NCBI GenBank assembly: GCA_023397045.1
Contig: JAEWUR010000153.1
Span: 1 to 11,630, forward strand
Direction: 5' to 3'
Length of the DNA: 11,630 bases
From: Planctomycetota bacterium
GTDB lineage: Bacteria; Planctomycetota; Planctomycetia; Pirellulales; Thermoguttaceae
Each line of letters starts with the position of its first letter. The first letter of the stretch is position 1. A program made the translations under genes and the position numbers. Positions 1 to 7,936 of the stretch are shown piece after piece. Below the pieces are notes generated by a model that ran no database searches, was not told where the DNA came from, and saw only the letters and a program-made list of their open reading frames with translations.

Positions 1-18
1 GCCAATCTGGGAGTGAAC

Positions 19-1344
19 ATGAGTGATCCATTGGGGCGTTTTCTATCTGGCACGCGTTCGCGTCGCGAGTTTCTGAAAAACACCGGTCGCGCGGCGGCCG
101 CCTCCGCTTTGGCCGGCTTGATCGTCCCCAAGGTCCACGCAGCGGGTGACGATGCAATCACCATTGCCTTGATCGGCTGCGGCGGACGCGGCAGCGGGGC
201 AGCGGTCAACGCCATGAGAACAAAACACCATGTCAAGCTGGTCGCCATGGCGGATGCCTTTCAAGATTCGCTCGACAATAGTCTGGCCAATCTGATAAAA
301 GAATGCGGCGACCGCGTCGATGTGCCCAAGGAACGGCAATTTGTCGGGTTGGACGCCTATCAGAATGCAATCGACAGCGACGCCGATGTGGTGTTGCTTT
401 GTTCGCCGCCGGGTTTTCGTCCGATGCATTACGAGGCCGCCGTGAAGGCCGGCAAACATGTATTCATGGAGAAGCCCGTGGCCACCGATAGCCCCGGCGT
501 TCGAAGAATTCTTGCCGCCAACGAAGAAGCGAAGAAGAAAAAGCTGATCGTCGGCGTCGGGCATCACATGCGACATGAATCAAAACACCAAGAGATTGTC
601 GATCTCGTGCGTGAGGGCGCGATCGGCGATTTGATGTTCATGCGGGGCTACTTTTACAGGCAAGGTTCTTGGAAACGGCCTCGCCAGCCGGGCCAGACCG
701 AAATGGAACATCAGGTTCGCAATTGGTACTACTTCACATGGCTCTCCGGCGATCAAATTGTCGAACAACACATTCATGACGTTGATGCCTGCAATTGGTT
801 CGCAGGTGCGCATCCGATTGACGCCCAGGGATTAGGCGGCAGGCAAGTCCGCCTCGGACCGGACGTGGGCGAGGTGTTCGACCACAATGCCATCGAGTTC
901 ACTTACCCCAACGGTGTGAAGTTCTTCAGTTACTGCCGTCAAATACCCGGTTGTTACGATGCGTTTTCCGAATATCTTCACGGAACCAAAGGGCATATCG
1001 ACATCGAATGCAAGGGCGGGGCTTCGATGACCGTCGCGGGAAAAGAAACAAAACGATGGAAACCCTGTCCCGATGGCCATCAGATCGAGATGAACGATCT
1101 ATTCGCAGCGATTGCGGCAGGTCGGCCATACAATGAATGCGATGCGGGCGCCGAAAGCACCACGAGCGGGATTCTCGGCCGCATGGCGTCCTATTCGGGC
1201 AATCTCGTCACCTGGGAGGATGCCGTCAACTCGCAAGTGGATTTGATACCGAAGAACCTCGCTTGGGACGCCGAAACGCTGGTTAAACCAGGCCCCGACG
1301 GCTGCTATGCCTGTGCGATTCCGGGCGTGACCAAAGCATTCTGA
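19..1344 (+). CDS. Tat-exported Gfo/Idh/MocA family oxidoreductase
   Basis: The predicted protein has 441 residues and is probably an NAD(P)-dependent oxidoreductase of the Gfo/Idh/MocA family, exported folded by the Tat system. A twin-arginine motif (SRREFLK, residues 14-20) precedes an Ala-rich hydrophobic stretch ending near residue 42. A Rossmann nucleotide-binding loop follows (IGCGGRGSG, about 52-60), then the family's EKP motif (151-153) and a His/Asp-rich segment (EQHIHDVD, 249-256) where the catalytic His normally lies. The C-terminal half fits the alpha/beta substrate domain. I chose ATG at 19 over GTG at 13 because GGGAG at 9-13 sits 5 nt upstream and itself includes the GTG. The substrate is unknown; family members act on sugars, inositols and related polyols. 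A second family member follows 134 nt downstream on the same strand. A Cys-x2-Cys pair (429, 432) lies near the C-terminus. The family call is firm; export and cofactor are inferred. Confidence 0.88.
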   Translation: MSDPLGRFLSGTRSRREFLKNTGRAAAASALAGLIVPKVHAAGDDAITIALIGCGGRGSGAAVNAMRTKHHVKLVAMADAFQDSLDNSLANLIKECGDRVDVPKERQFVGLDAYQNAIDSDADVVLLCSPPGFRPMHYEAAVKAGKHVFMEKPVATDSPGVRRILAANEEAKKKKLIVGVGHHMRHESKHQEIVDLVREGAIGDLMFMRGYFYRQGSWKRPRQPGQTEMEHQVRNWYYFTWLSGDQIVEQHIHDVDACNWFAGAHPIDAQGLGGRQVRLGPDVGEVFDHNAIEFTYPNGVKFFSYCRQIPGCYDAFSEYLHGTKGHIDIECKGGASMTVAGKETKRWKPCPDGHQIEMNDLFAAIAAGRPYNECDAGAESTTSGILGRMASYSGNLVTWEDAVNSQVDLIPKNLAWDAETLVKPGPDGCYACAIPGVTKAF

Positions 1345-1350
1345 CCGTCG

Positions 1351-1368
1351 TCTCGCATGTCGGCGAGA
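1351..1368 (+). other. Small intergenic hairpin between the two oxidoreductase genes
   Basis: TCTCGC and GCGAGA form a perfect 6-bp stem around a 6-nt loop, 6 nt after the stop of the first oxidoreductase. No T-run follows, so it does not look like an intrinsic terminator. It could be a weak processing or pausing site, or chance. The rest of the 134-nt gap shows nothing else I can name. Confidence 0.25.
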
Positions 1369-1478
1369 ACATCCATCGGGACATGGAAATCCGCTCACCT
1401 CCGGCATAGTGATGGTTTTTGAATATCTCGGAAAATGGTTGCATGATGTTGGGTCAGGAGACCAAGTCAGGAAAATCA

Positions 1479-2591
1479 ATGATGCAAAACCAAGGCAAAG
1501 TCAAAGTCGGCATCATCGGCTCGCAATTCGAGGCCGACATCCACGCCGCGGCGTTTCAGATCATGCCCGAGGAGGCCGAGGTCGTGGCGATCGCGTCGCC
1601 CACGCCCGGTCATCCCGAAGAATTAGCCCGGCGCTACGGCATTTCGCGAGTCTTTCACGATTATCGCGAAATGCTCAAGGAACCCGACATCGAGATGGTC
1701 ACGATCACGGCCCCGAACAGCCTGCACTGCCAGATGACGGTCGACATTGCCAATGCCGGCAAGCATGTCGTCTGCGAAAAACCGCTGTGCATGACGCTCG
1801 AAGAAGCGGATCTGATGATCGACACCTGCCGGCAGCGCGGTGTATTGCTGATGTATGCCGAAGAGTTGTTCTTCACGCCGAAATATGTAAAAGCCAAACA
1901 AGTGGCCGATGAAGGCGCGCTCGGCAAGGTGTATCTCGTCAAACAGAGTGAAAAACATTTTGGGCCGCATTCGCCGTGGTTCTGGGATCACAACCGTGCG
2001 GGCGGCGGCGCGCTGATGGACCTCGGCTGTCATGGTATCGCCTTCTGCTATTGGTTCCTCAATCGTCCGGCCATTAAGAATGTTTTCAGCCAGATGGGCA
2101 CCTACGTCCACGGCGATAAGACCAAGTCGGAAGACAACAGCGTTTGCATTATTGAATTTGAAGGCAATGCCGTCGGCATGATCGAAAACAGTTGGGCACG
2201 CCGCGGCGGCATGGACGACTGCATCGAAGTCTATGGCGAAGGCGGCGTCACGTATGCCGACCTTCACATGGGCAATGCGTTGCCAACCTACAGCGAATAC
2301 GGTTTCGGTTATGCGGTTGAAAAAGCGCCGACCACCACCGGCTGGTCGTGGCCGGTCTACGAGGAACTTTGGAACTACGGCTTTCCCCAGGAAATGCGGC
2401 ATTTTGCACGCTGCGTGCGAGGCAAGGAAGAGCCGCAATCCACCGGCGAGGATGGCCGTGTGGTCCAAGAGGTTCTGTATGCTGCTTACCAGTCGGCTGG
2501 CATTGGGGGCAAGGTTGCATTGCCGTTTCGTCCCAAGAACGTTCAGCGGCCCATCGATCTGTGGTTGAAGCAAGGAGCACTGCCGTCGTGA
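1479..2591 (+). CDS. Gfo/Idh/MocA family oxidoreductase (cytoplasmic)
   Basis: This is a 370-residue NAD(P)-dependent dehydrogenase-like protein without a signal peptide, so probably cytoplasmic. It begins with a Rossmann fold (KVGIIGSQFEADIH, about 9-22). The usual third glycine of the loop appears to be Gln16. The EKP motif is at 100-102 and the GGGALMDLGCHG segment at 175-186 carries the expected His (185). Length is typical for the family. In-frame starts lie at 1419 (TTG), 1443, 1446, 1479 and 1482. I chose ATG 1479 because AGGA at 1469-1472 lies 6 nt upstream and the Rossmann strand starts soon after; 1482 is equally possible. Its stop overlaps the GTG start of the MttB-like gene by 4 nt, which suggests translational coupling and a shared pathway. 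Only distantly similar to the upstream paralogue, so not a recent duplicate. Substrate not identifiable. Confidence 0.87.
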   Translation: MMQNQGKVKVGIIGSQFEADIHAAAFQIMPEEAEVVAIASPTPGHPEELARRYGISRVFHDYREMLKEPDIEMVTITAPNSLHCQMTVDIANAGKHVVCEKPLCMTLEEADLMIDTCRQRGVLLMYAEELFFTPKYVKAKQVADEGALGKVYLVKQSEKHFGPHSPWFWDHNRAGGGALMDLGCHGIAFCYWFLNRPAIKNVFSQMGTYVHGDKTKSEDNSVCIIEFEGNAVGMIENSWARRGGMDDCIEVYGEGGVTYADLHMGNALPTYSEYGFGYAVEKAPTTTGWSWPVYEELWNYGFPQEMRHFARCVRGKEEPQSTGEDGRVVQEVLYAAYQSAGIGGKVALPFRPKNVQRPIDLWLKQGALPS

Positions 2592-4006
2592 GAATCACCC
2601 TGTTCGATCAAACCCATCTTCAACGTTTACATGAAGCATCGATTCACATTCTCGAAAAGATCGGCGTGCATCTCCCCCACGAAGATGTTTTGCGGCTGTT
2701 CGCCGAGGTCGGGGCGCAAGTAGACTTCGCTGCCCAGCGAGTTCGGATCCCCGAACGCGTCGTGCAAGACTGCCTGGTGATCGCCGAGAAGAGGTTCACC
2801 ATCTATGGACGCGATCGGTCGAAAAAGGCCGAGTTCGGTTTCGGTAAACGCAACTACAACAGCAGCGCCGGTCAGGCATTGTGGATTGACGGCAATTCCC
2901 GACGCTATCCCACCCTTGACGACGTTCGCGCGGCAACGCGATTGGCCGATGCCTTGCCGAAGATCAACATTGTCGGCGCGATGGCCGACCCGCACGAATT
3001 GCCGGTGGAAAGCCGCGCGGTCGTGGTTGCCGCCGAGTTATTCAAAAATACGACCAAGCCCGTAACGTTTTGGTTCCACGATCGCGAATCCGCACGATTT
3101 ATAATGGAACTATTCACCATCATCTCGGGCAGCGAGGCCGAGGCAACACAATATCCCTTGGCATATCCGTTTCTCGAGCCGATCAGCCCGTTGCGATTTC
3201 CACATCGCGGCGTCGATCTGCTGTTCGAGACGTGCCGGTTCAGGCTGCCCGTGCCAATCGGCCCGATGGCCCAGGTGGGCGCGACCGCCGTGGCGACGCT
3301 TGCCGGCACGATCGCCCAGGAAAACGCAGAGATCTTGGCTGGTTTGTGCATCGTGCAACTCATCGGTCCTGGCACTCCTGTCTGTTACGGCGGCGTAGCC
3401 CATGCCTTCGACATGCGCACCACGCAAGTCATCTTCGGTGGTCCGGAACAGGCATTGATGGGCGTAGGGCTGACGGAAATGGCCCATTTTTATGGCTTGC
3501 CCGTCTACATCAATGTGGGCCTCACCGACAGCAAATTGCCCGATGCCCAAGCGGGGCTCGAATCGGGCATCACGCTGGCCTGCGGCGCGATGGCCGGCGC
3601 CGATATCTTTGGACACCTCGGCATCTGTGGCGCCGATCAAGGTGCGTCGCTCAACATGCTCGTTCTCCAGCACGAGATCATCACCTACGTTGAGCGCTTG
3701 ATGCAAGGCGTCGAGATCAGCGACGATCGTCTTGGGCTCGATGTGATTGAAGAGGGCATCCGGGCCGGGAGTTTTCTCGGGCTAGAGCACACGCGAGATC
3801 ATTTCCGCAAGGAGTTGTGGTTCCCACAGTTGCTCGATCGGAGTTATTGGGAAGCATGGAACGCGGCTGGACAGCGCGATATGGCTGCTCGCATTGAGGC
3901 GGAACGCGACCGCATTTCACATAGTCATGCGTCCCCGCCGCTCAGCCGCGACGAAGATCGCCACATTCATCGTCTTCTCGAAACGGCAAAACGCCATCTG
4001 CGTTGA
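2588..4006 (+). CDS. MttB-like trimethylamine/betaine methyltransferase family protein (non-pyrrolysine)
   Basis: The 472-residue protein matches the MttB superfamily (COG5598) in length and layout. Characterised members move a methyl group from trimethylamine or quaternary amines such as glycine betaine to a corrinoid protein. Recognisable family segments are GPMAQVGATAVATLAGT (225-241) with AQENAEILAG (243-252), RTTQVIFGGPEQAL (277-290), SKLPDAQAG (315-323), and the C-terminal FLGLEHTRDHF plus WFPQLLDRSYWEAW region (396-424). No in-frame TAG occurs, so it belongs with the non-pyrrolysine members (MtgB/MtpB-like), whose substrates are varied. The GTG start at 2588 overlaps the preceding stop (GTGA) and has AAGGAG at 2572-2577, 10 nt upstream; a longer open frame upstream is only the shadow of the preceding gene. 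No corrinoid protein or activase gene is in the window. The family call is firm; the substrate is unknown and a true corrinoid-dependent activity is inferred. Confidence 0.85.
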   Translation: MRITLFDQTHLQRLHEASIHILEKIGVHLPHEDVLRLFAEVGAQVDFAAQRVRIPERVVQDCLVIAEKRFTIYGRDRSKKAEFGFGKRNYNSSAGQALWIDGNSRRYPTLDDVRAATRLADALPKINIVGAMADPHELPVESRAVVVAAELFKNTTKPVTFWFHDRESARFIMELFTIISGSEAEATQYPLAYPFLEPISPLRFPHRGVDLLFETCRFRLPVPIGPMAQVGATAVATLAGTIAQENAEILAGLCIVQLIGPGTPVCYGGVAHAFDMRTTQVIFGGPEQALMGVGLTEMAHFYGLPVYINVGLTDSKLPDAQAGLESGITLACGAMAGADIFGHLGICGADQGASLNMLVLQHEIITYVERLMQGVEISDDRLGLDVIEEGIRAGSFLGLEHTRDHFRKELWFPQLLDRSYWEAWNAAGQRDMAARIEAERDRISHSHASPPLSRDEDRHIHRLLETAKRHLR

Positions 4007-4296
4007 TCCGCGGGGTTCAATAACGCCGTCCTGGGCCAGCGACTCTTGACTGCAAAATCGAAGGAGACGAAAATCCCTCACCAAAAACGATGAAATGGTG
4101 CGCGCTATCCCAAAATGATGGCATCGCAAAACAACAGCGCAGAAAGAGGTTGTGGGAAGAAAGACGAAGGAGGTTCGTTGCCACGACATGATTCGCTCTC
4201 CTCTCCGACTACCAATTTTGCCCTTCCAAAACAGGGGTCATTTTGCCAAACTGTAGCGGCATGCCAATAGTCGGGGTGACATGACGAATCACGGAA
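4007..4296. other. Convergent intergenic region, no gene supported
   Basis: This 290-nt spacer lies between the end of the plus-strand MttB-like gene and the end of the minus-strand ATPase gene. I see no convincing intrinsic terminator for either. The octamer ATTTTGCC occurs twice close together (near 4214 and 4240), around a stretch beginning AACAGGGGTCATTTTG. A strong Shine-Dalgarno-like GGAGG near 4170 precedes an ATG at 4188 that opens only a 22-codon frame with no recognisable product. The whole spacer reads as non-coding. Confidence 0.4.
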
Positions 4297-4908
4297 TCAC
4301 GGGCCGGTCTTCCGTTCGAAAATGTCGTAAAGCTCGAAAAGAGTTTCCCGCAAATCCCCCCTGTGCCGCGCAAGGCAATCCGACACTTCTTGCCCCGTCA
4401 ACACCGAGACGTTGCCGCCAAGCAACGCCTCAACGACCCGTTGGGCCAATTCCGCCGAAACCGACGTGTTGAAGAGGGAAGGTAACCCGACCGACTCATG
4501 GGCGGTCACCAAAAAACCCAGTCCATTCCGTCGACAAAACCGCGTCACTCGCCAACGATTCCAGCGGTTCAACTGCTCATAGCCGTCGATCACCAGAACG
4601 GCCGGCGAACGAAGACGCGCATCGCGAAGAAGTCTCGGCGGCAGGCGGCGCTGCCGGTCGTGCAAGGTGAGAAGCACCACCGGAAGGCCGGCCCGGTCGA
4701 ACGCCGGAATCAAGCTGGCCAGCAACGTCGACTTGCCGGAACCGTGCGGCCCGACGATCTCCGCGCATCGGCCAAGCTCCCGGAATCGTTCGACCAGCGC
4801 CTCGGCGCTCTTGTCGGGCGGAAAGAGGAAATCGACAGCGCCGGGCCGTATTCGGTGCGTTGAAAACGGGTTGTCCGAATCGGCGGAAACGTGGTCGTTC
4901 CCCTTCAT
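4297..4908 (-). CDS. P-loop ATPase of unknown function, downstream of pntB
   Basis: The 203-residue protein is a small P-loop NTPase. A Walker A motif (GPHGSGKST) occupies residues 53-61, followed by a helix and a Walker B strand (AVLVIDGYEQ, 103-112; Asp108, Glu111). A sensor-like strand (FLVTAHES, 132-139) completes an AAA/ABC-like ATPase core. There is no signal peptide or membrane segment, so it is probably cytoplasmic. The N-terminal 30 residues (NPFSTHRIRPGAVDFLF) and the C-terminal helical part are not assigned. The ATG at 4908 is 10 nt after the pntB stop on the same strand, so it is probably the last gene of the transhydrogenase operon, although only a weak ribosome site (AAAGAG about 13 nt upstream) is visible. 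I have a memory of similar planctomycete hypothetical proteins, but cannot verify it. Function unknown; the operon position does not prove a link to transhydrogenase. Confidence 0.78.
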   Translation of the reverse strand: MKGNDHVSADSDNPFSTHRIRPGAVDFLFPPDKSAEALVERFRELGRCAEIVGPHGSGKSTLLASLIPAFDRAGLPVVLLTLHDRQRRLPPRLLRDARLRSPAVLVIDGYEQLNRWNRWRVTRFCRRNGLGFLVTAHESVGLPSLFNTSVSAELAQRVVEALLGGNVSVLTGQEVSDCLARHRGDLRETLFELYDIFERKTGP

Positions 4909-4918
4909 CGCCGTCGTG

Positions 4919-6349
4919 CTACTCTTTCATCGCCGTCAAAATGTCGAGGATCGCCTTCTTGCCGTCGGCGAAGTACATCAGCGTGTTGTCGGCCGCGAAC
5001 AGCGGATTGGGAATGCCCGCGAAACCGGGGCTCAAGCTCCGCTTCACGACGATGACCGTTCGGGCCTTGTCAACGTCCAAGATCGGCATTCCGGCGATCG
5101 GGCTCTTCGGATCGGTCCGTGCGACCGGGTTCACGACGTCGTTCGCCCCGATCACAATCGCGACGTCGGTCTGGGCGAACGTCGGATTGACCTCGTCCAT
5201 TTCCTTCAACTTGTCGTAGGGCACGTCGGCTTCGGCCAGCAACACGTTCATGTGACCGGGCATACGTCCCGCGACCGGGTGAATTGCGAACTCGATGTCG
5301 ACGCCGCGCGAGGTGAGCAACTCGGCCATTTCGCTCGTGGCATGCTGCGCCTGGGCGACCGCCATGCCGTAGCCCGGCACAATCACCACGCGATGGACGC
5401 CGTCGAACAGCATCGCGATCTCTTCGGCCGTGGTTGACTTGACCTTCCCGCCGTAGACGTCGTCGGCCGAGGCGGTTTCTTCGCCGGGTCCGAAGATGCC
5501 GAACAGCACGTGCGGCAGCGAACGGTTCATCGCCTTGCACATGATCTGCGACAAGATGATGCCCGACGCACCGACCAATGCACCGACAATGATCAACACG
5601 GAGTTACCAATCACGAAACCAGTGGCCGAGGCGGCCAGACCGGAATACGAGTTCAACATCGCGATGACCACAGGCATGTCGGCCCCGCCGATCGGATTGA
5701 CCAGCGTGATGCCGAGGACCGAAGCCAGCAGCACGACGCCCCAATAAGCGGCGACGGACGTCGGGTTCATCACGCCATAGATGCACAGCGCCAACGCCGC
5801 GGCGCCAAGCAGGGCGTTGATCGGCTGCAATCCGGCATAATAGTACGGCTTTCTGAATAACTTGAACTCTTCGAGCTTGGCGAAGGCCATCAAGCTGCCC
5901 CAGAACGTGACCGACCCGATCACGCCCGAGGCGACCGTCGCAATGGCCACGTCGGTCGAGATCGACTCGCCCGCGAGTTTCCAGTGCAGTTGTTCAGCCC
6001 CGGCGACCAACAACGATGCGGCTCCGCCGAAACCGTTCAGTAGGGCGACCATTTGCGGCATGGCGGTCATGCGAACCTTCACCGCCAGCAGCGCCCCGAT
6101 GACCGTGCCGATCGCAACGGCGGCGACCACCAAGCCGATCGTGGAGAAGGGATTCTGGCCCTCACCCTCTTTCAGCATGAACGGCACCGTCGCCAACACG
6201 GCAATCAACATGCCGAGCGCGCCGGTGATGTTGCCGCGCACCGCGGTCTTGGGATGGCAAAGTCCCTTGAGTCCGAAAATGAAAAACACCGCCGCCACCA
6301 GGTAGGCGAGGTACAGATACGACGGATTGATATTGGCAATGCTTTGCAC
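4919..6349 (-). CDS. pntB: NAD(P) transhydrogenase subunit beta
   Basis: PntB supplies most of the membrane channel (dII) and the NADP(H)-binding domain (dIII) of the proton-translocating transhydrogenase in the cytoplasmic membrane, which drives NADH + NADP+ to NAD+ + NADPH. The 476 residues are close to the usual length of about 460-480. Residues 1-285 are a string of hydrophobic helices, including the conserved GGADMPVVIAMLNSYSG (221-237). The NADP domain shows VPGYGMAVAQAQHA (324-337), HPVAGRMPGHMNVLLAEA (357-374), GANDVVNPVA (401-410) and KRSLSPGFAGIPNPLF (436-451), all classic for dIII. The GTG start at 6349 has AGGA at 6357-6360, 7 nt upstream and inside the end of pntA2; the gap to the pntA2 stop is 3 nt, so translation is likely coupled. 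All key motifs are intact. Confidence 0.97.
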   Translation of the reverse strand: MQSIANINPSYLYLAYLVAAVFFIFGLKGLCHPKTAVRGNITGALGMLIAVLATVPFMLKEGEGQNPFSTIGLVVAAVAIGTVIGALLAVKVRMTAMPQMVALLNGFGGAASLLVAGAEQLHWKLAGESISTDVAIATVASGVIGSVTFWGSLMAFAKLEEFKLFRKPYYYAGLQPINALLGAAALALCIYGVMNPTSVAAYWGVVLLASVLGITLVNPIGGADMPVVIAMLNSYSGLAASATGFVIGNSVLIIVGALVGASGIILSQIMCKAMNRSLPHVLFGIFGPGEETASADDVYGGKVKSTTAEEIAMLFDGVHRVVIVPGYGMAVAQAQHATSEMAELLTSRGVDIEFAIHPVAGRMPGHMNVLLAEADVPYDKLKEMDEVNPTFAQTDVAIVIGANDVVNPVARTDPKSPIAGMPILDVDKARTVIVVKRSLSPGFAGIPNPLFAADNTLMYFADGKKAILDILTAMKE

Positions 6350-6352
6350 GGA

Positions 6353-6658
<306 letters not shown>

Positions 6659-6683
6659 GACTTTGTTCCTTAGATTTCGACAA

Positions 6684-6764
6684 GGGTGGCACGCCCTGAG
6701 GGACGAAGGGCGTGATGATCACCCGGGCAACACGCCCTTCGCTTCGCTCAGGGACGTGCCACCC
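6684..6764. repeat. Long imperfect inverted repeat between pntA1 and pntA2 (REP/MITE-like)
   Basis: The arms 6684-6714 and 6731-6764 pair over 28 bp in three blocks: 10 bp (6684-6693 with 6755-6764), 7 bp (6694-6700 with 6747-6753, one base bulged at 6754) and 11 bp (6704-6714 with 6731-6741). A 3 versus 5 nt internal loop and a 16-nt terminal loop complete the structure. The outer ends are GGGTGGCACG and its complement. There is no T-run on either side, so it is not a standard terminator. The form resembles dispersed palindromic elements (REP or MITE) found between genes. In a transcript it would be a very stable hairpin that could alter pntA1 mRNA stability relative to pntA2-pntB. Whether it is repeated elsewhere in the genome cannot be seen here. 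Confidence 0.8.
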
Positions 6765-6781
6765 ATCACTCACGTTATGGT

Positions 6782-7936
6782 TTATTGTTTCTCCGACAAC
6801 AGCCCACGGATGCGCTCGTTCGCGATCGCGCCGTCCCGAGCCACCAGGGTTTCACGCAGAACTTCGTCTTCCAGGTCGAGGGCGACCTCGCCCTTCTTGA
6901 CCAGCAAGGTCAGGAAGTTCGTCATGTTCTTCGCATACATCTGGCTGGCGTGATACGGCGCCTCGGACGGCAAATTGGTCGGACCCATGATCGTCACGCC
7001 ATGCTCGACGACGCGTTGATCGGCCTTGGTCAGCTCGCAGTTTCCGCCGCGCTCGGCCGCCATATCGATGATGACCGACCCCGGCGCCATGCTCTTGACC
7101 ATGTCGGCCGTCACCAAGACCGGCGACTTCTTGCCGGGGATGGCCGCCGTGGTAATGACAACGTCATTTTCGGCGACCACCCGGGCCATCAATTCGCGCT
7201 GCTTGCGATAGAACTCTTCGCCCATCTGCTGGGCATAACCGCCCTTCGTCTCGGCATTGCCCGTCTCCAATTCCATCTCGACGAACTTCGCTCCGAGGCT
7301 ATTGACTTGCTCTTTTACCGCCGGCCGAACATCGTAGGACGAGACGATCGCGCCCAAGCGTCGGGCGGTCGCGATGGCCTGCAATCCGGCGACTCCCGCG
7401 CCGATGATGAACACCTTGGCGGCCGAGATCGTTCCGGCGGCCGTCATCATCATCGGAAACATTCGCGGCAGCGCCTCGGCGGCCAGCAGGACAGCCCGAT
7501 AGCCCGCCACCGTCGCCATCGACGAAAGCACGTCCATGCTCTGCGCTCGCGTGATGCGCGGCAACAGTTCCAACGCAAACAGCGACACGCCTTTCCCGGC
7601 CATTTCGGCGGCCAACGCCGGAGACCCGAGCGGATCGCACATGCCGATGACGATCTGCCCCTTCCGATACAGTCCGAGGTCGTCGCGGCCCGATTCGGGG
7701 TTCGCACCAGCCGCTCGAACTTGGAGGATGATGTCGGCGGCAAAGACGTCCTTGCGCGACGGGGCCATTTTGGCCCCCTTGTCGATGTATTGCTGGTCCG
7801 TATAGCCGGCGGCCAATCCCGCGCCGGCCTCGATCAGGACCTCCATCCCCGCCTTCGCCAACAGGGGGGCCGAAGCCGGGACCAGGGCCACGCGACGTTC
7901 GCCAGGATGGGTCTCACGGGGAACTGCAACAATCAT
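6782..7936 (-). CDS. pntA1: NAD(P) transhydrogenase subunit alpha part 1 (NAD-binding domain)
   Basis: PntA1 is the peripheral dI component that binds NAD(H) and exchanges hydride with the NADP bound to PntB. The 384 residues match the split-alpha form. The alanine dehydrogenase/PNT fold is clear: PRETHPGERRVALVP (6-20), the RQD loop (R127, Q132, D135 within PRITRAQSMD), the Rossmann loop GAGVAG (179-184), YDVRPAVKEQ (201-210), and ITTAAIPGKKSPVLVT (261-276). The protein ends without the membrane helices of full-length PntA; these are supplied by the next gene, pntA2. ATG 7936 gives the canonical start of the fold at once (MIVAVPRE); no strong Shine-Dalgarno is visible upstream. It is the first gene of the minus-strand pnt operon and faces rplM across a shared 291-nt region. 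Confidence 0.97.
   Translation of the reverse strand: MIVAVPRETHPGERRVALVPASAPLLAKAGMEVLIEAGAGLAAGYTDQQYIDKGAKMAPSRKDVFAADIILQVRAAGANPESGRDDLGLYRKGQIVIGMCDPLGSPALAAEMAGKGVSLFALELLPRITRAQSMDVLSSMATVAGYRAVLLAAEALPRMFPMMMTAAGTISAAKVFIIGAGVAGLQAIATARRLGAIVSSYDVRPAVKEQVNSLGAKFVEMELETGNAETKGGYAQQMGEEFYRKQRELMARVVAENDVVITTAAIPGKKSPVLVTADMVKSMAPGSVIIDMAAERGGNCELTKADQRVVEHGVTIMGPTNLPSEAPYHASQMYAKNMTNFLTLLVKKGEVALDLEDEVLRETLVARDGAIANERIRGLLSEKQ

Noticed and set aside
2348..2587. N-terminal extension of the MttB-like protein by 80 residues
   Set aside because: It lies entirely inside the preceding oxidoreductase gene in another frame; the GTG at 2588 has a good ribosome site and starts the family's normal N-terminus.
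4009..4030. GGTTCAA sequence resembling a tRNA T-loop
   Set aside because: No matching T stem, acceptor stem or anticodon arm can be built around it.
3917..4189. 90-codon minus-strand open frame after the MttB-like gene
   Set aside because: It overlaps the end of a well-supported gene, has no recognisable domain and no ribosome site.
4188..4256. 22-codon frame behind a strong GGAGG at about 4170
   Set aside because: The spacing to the ATG is long, the peptide resembles nothing, and the position between convergent genes gives no support.
4667..5437. 256-codon plus-strand open frame antisense to pntB and the ATPase
   Set aside because: It is the shadow of two strongly supported minus-strand genes, rich in Arg/His/Asp as is typical of antisense frames in GC-rich DNA.
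6684..6764. Reading the pntA1-pntA2 inverted repeat as an intrinsic terminator
   Set aside because: No T-run follows the stem on the transcribed strand, and termination there would separate essential subunits of one enzyme.
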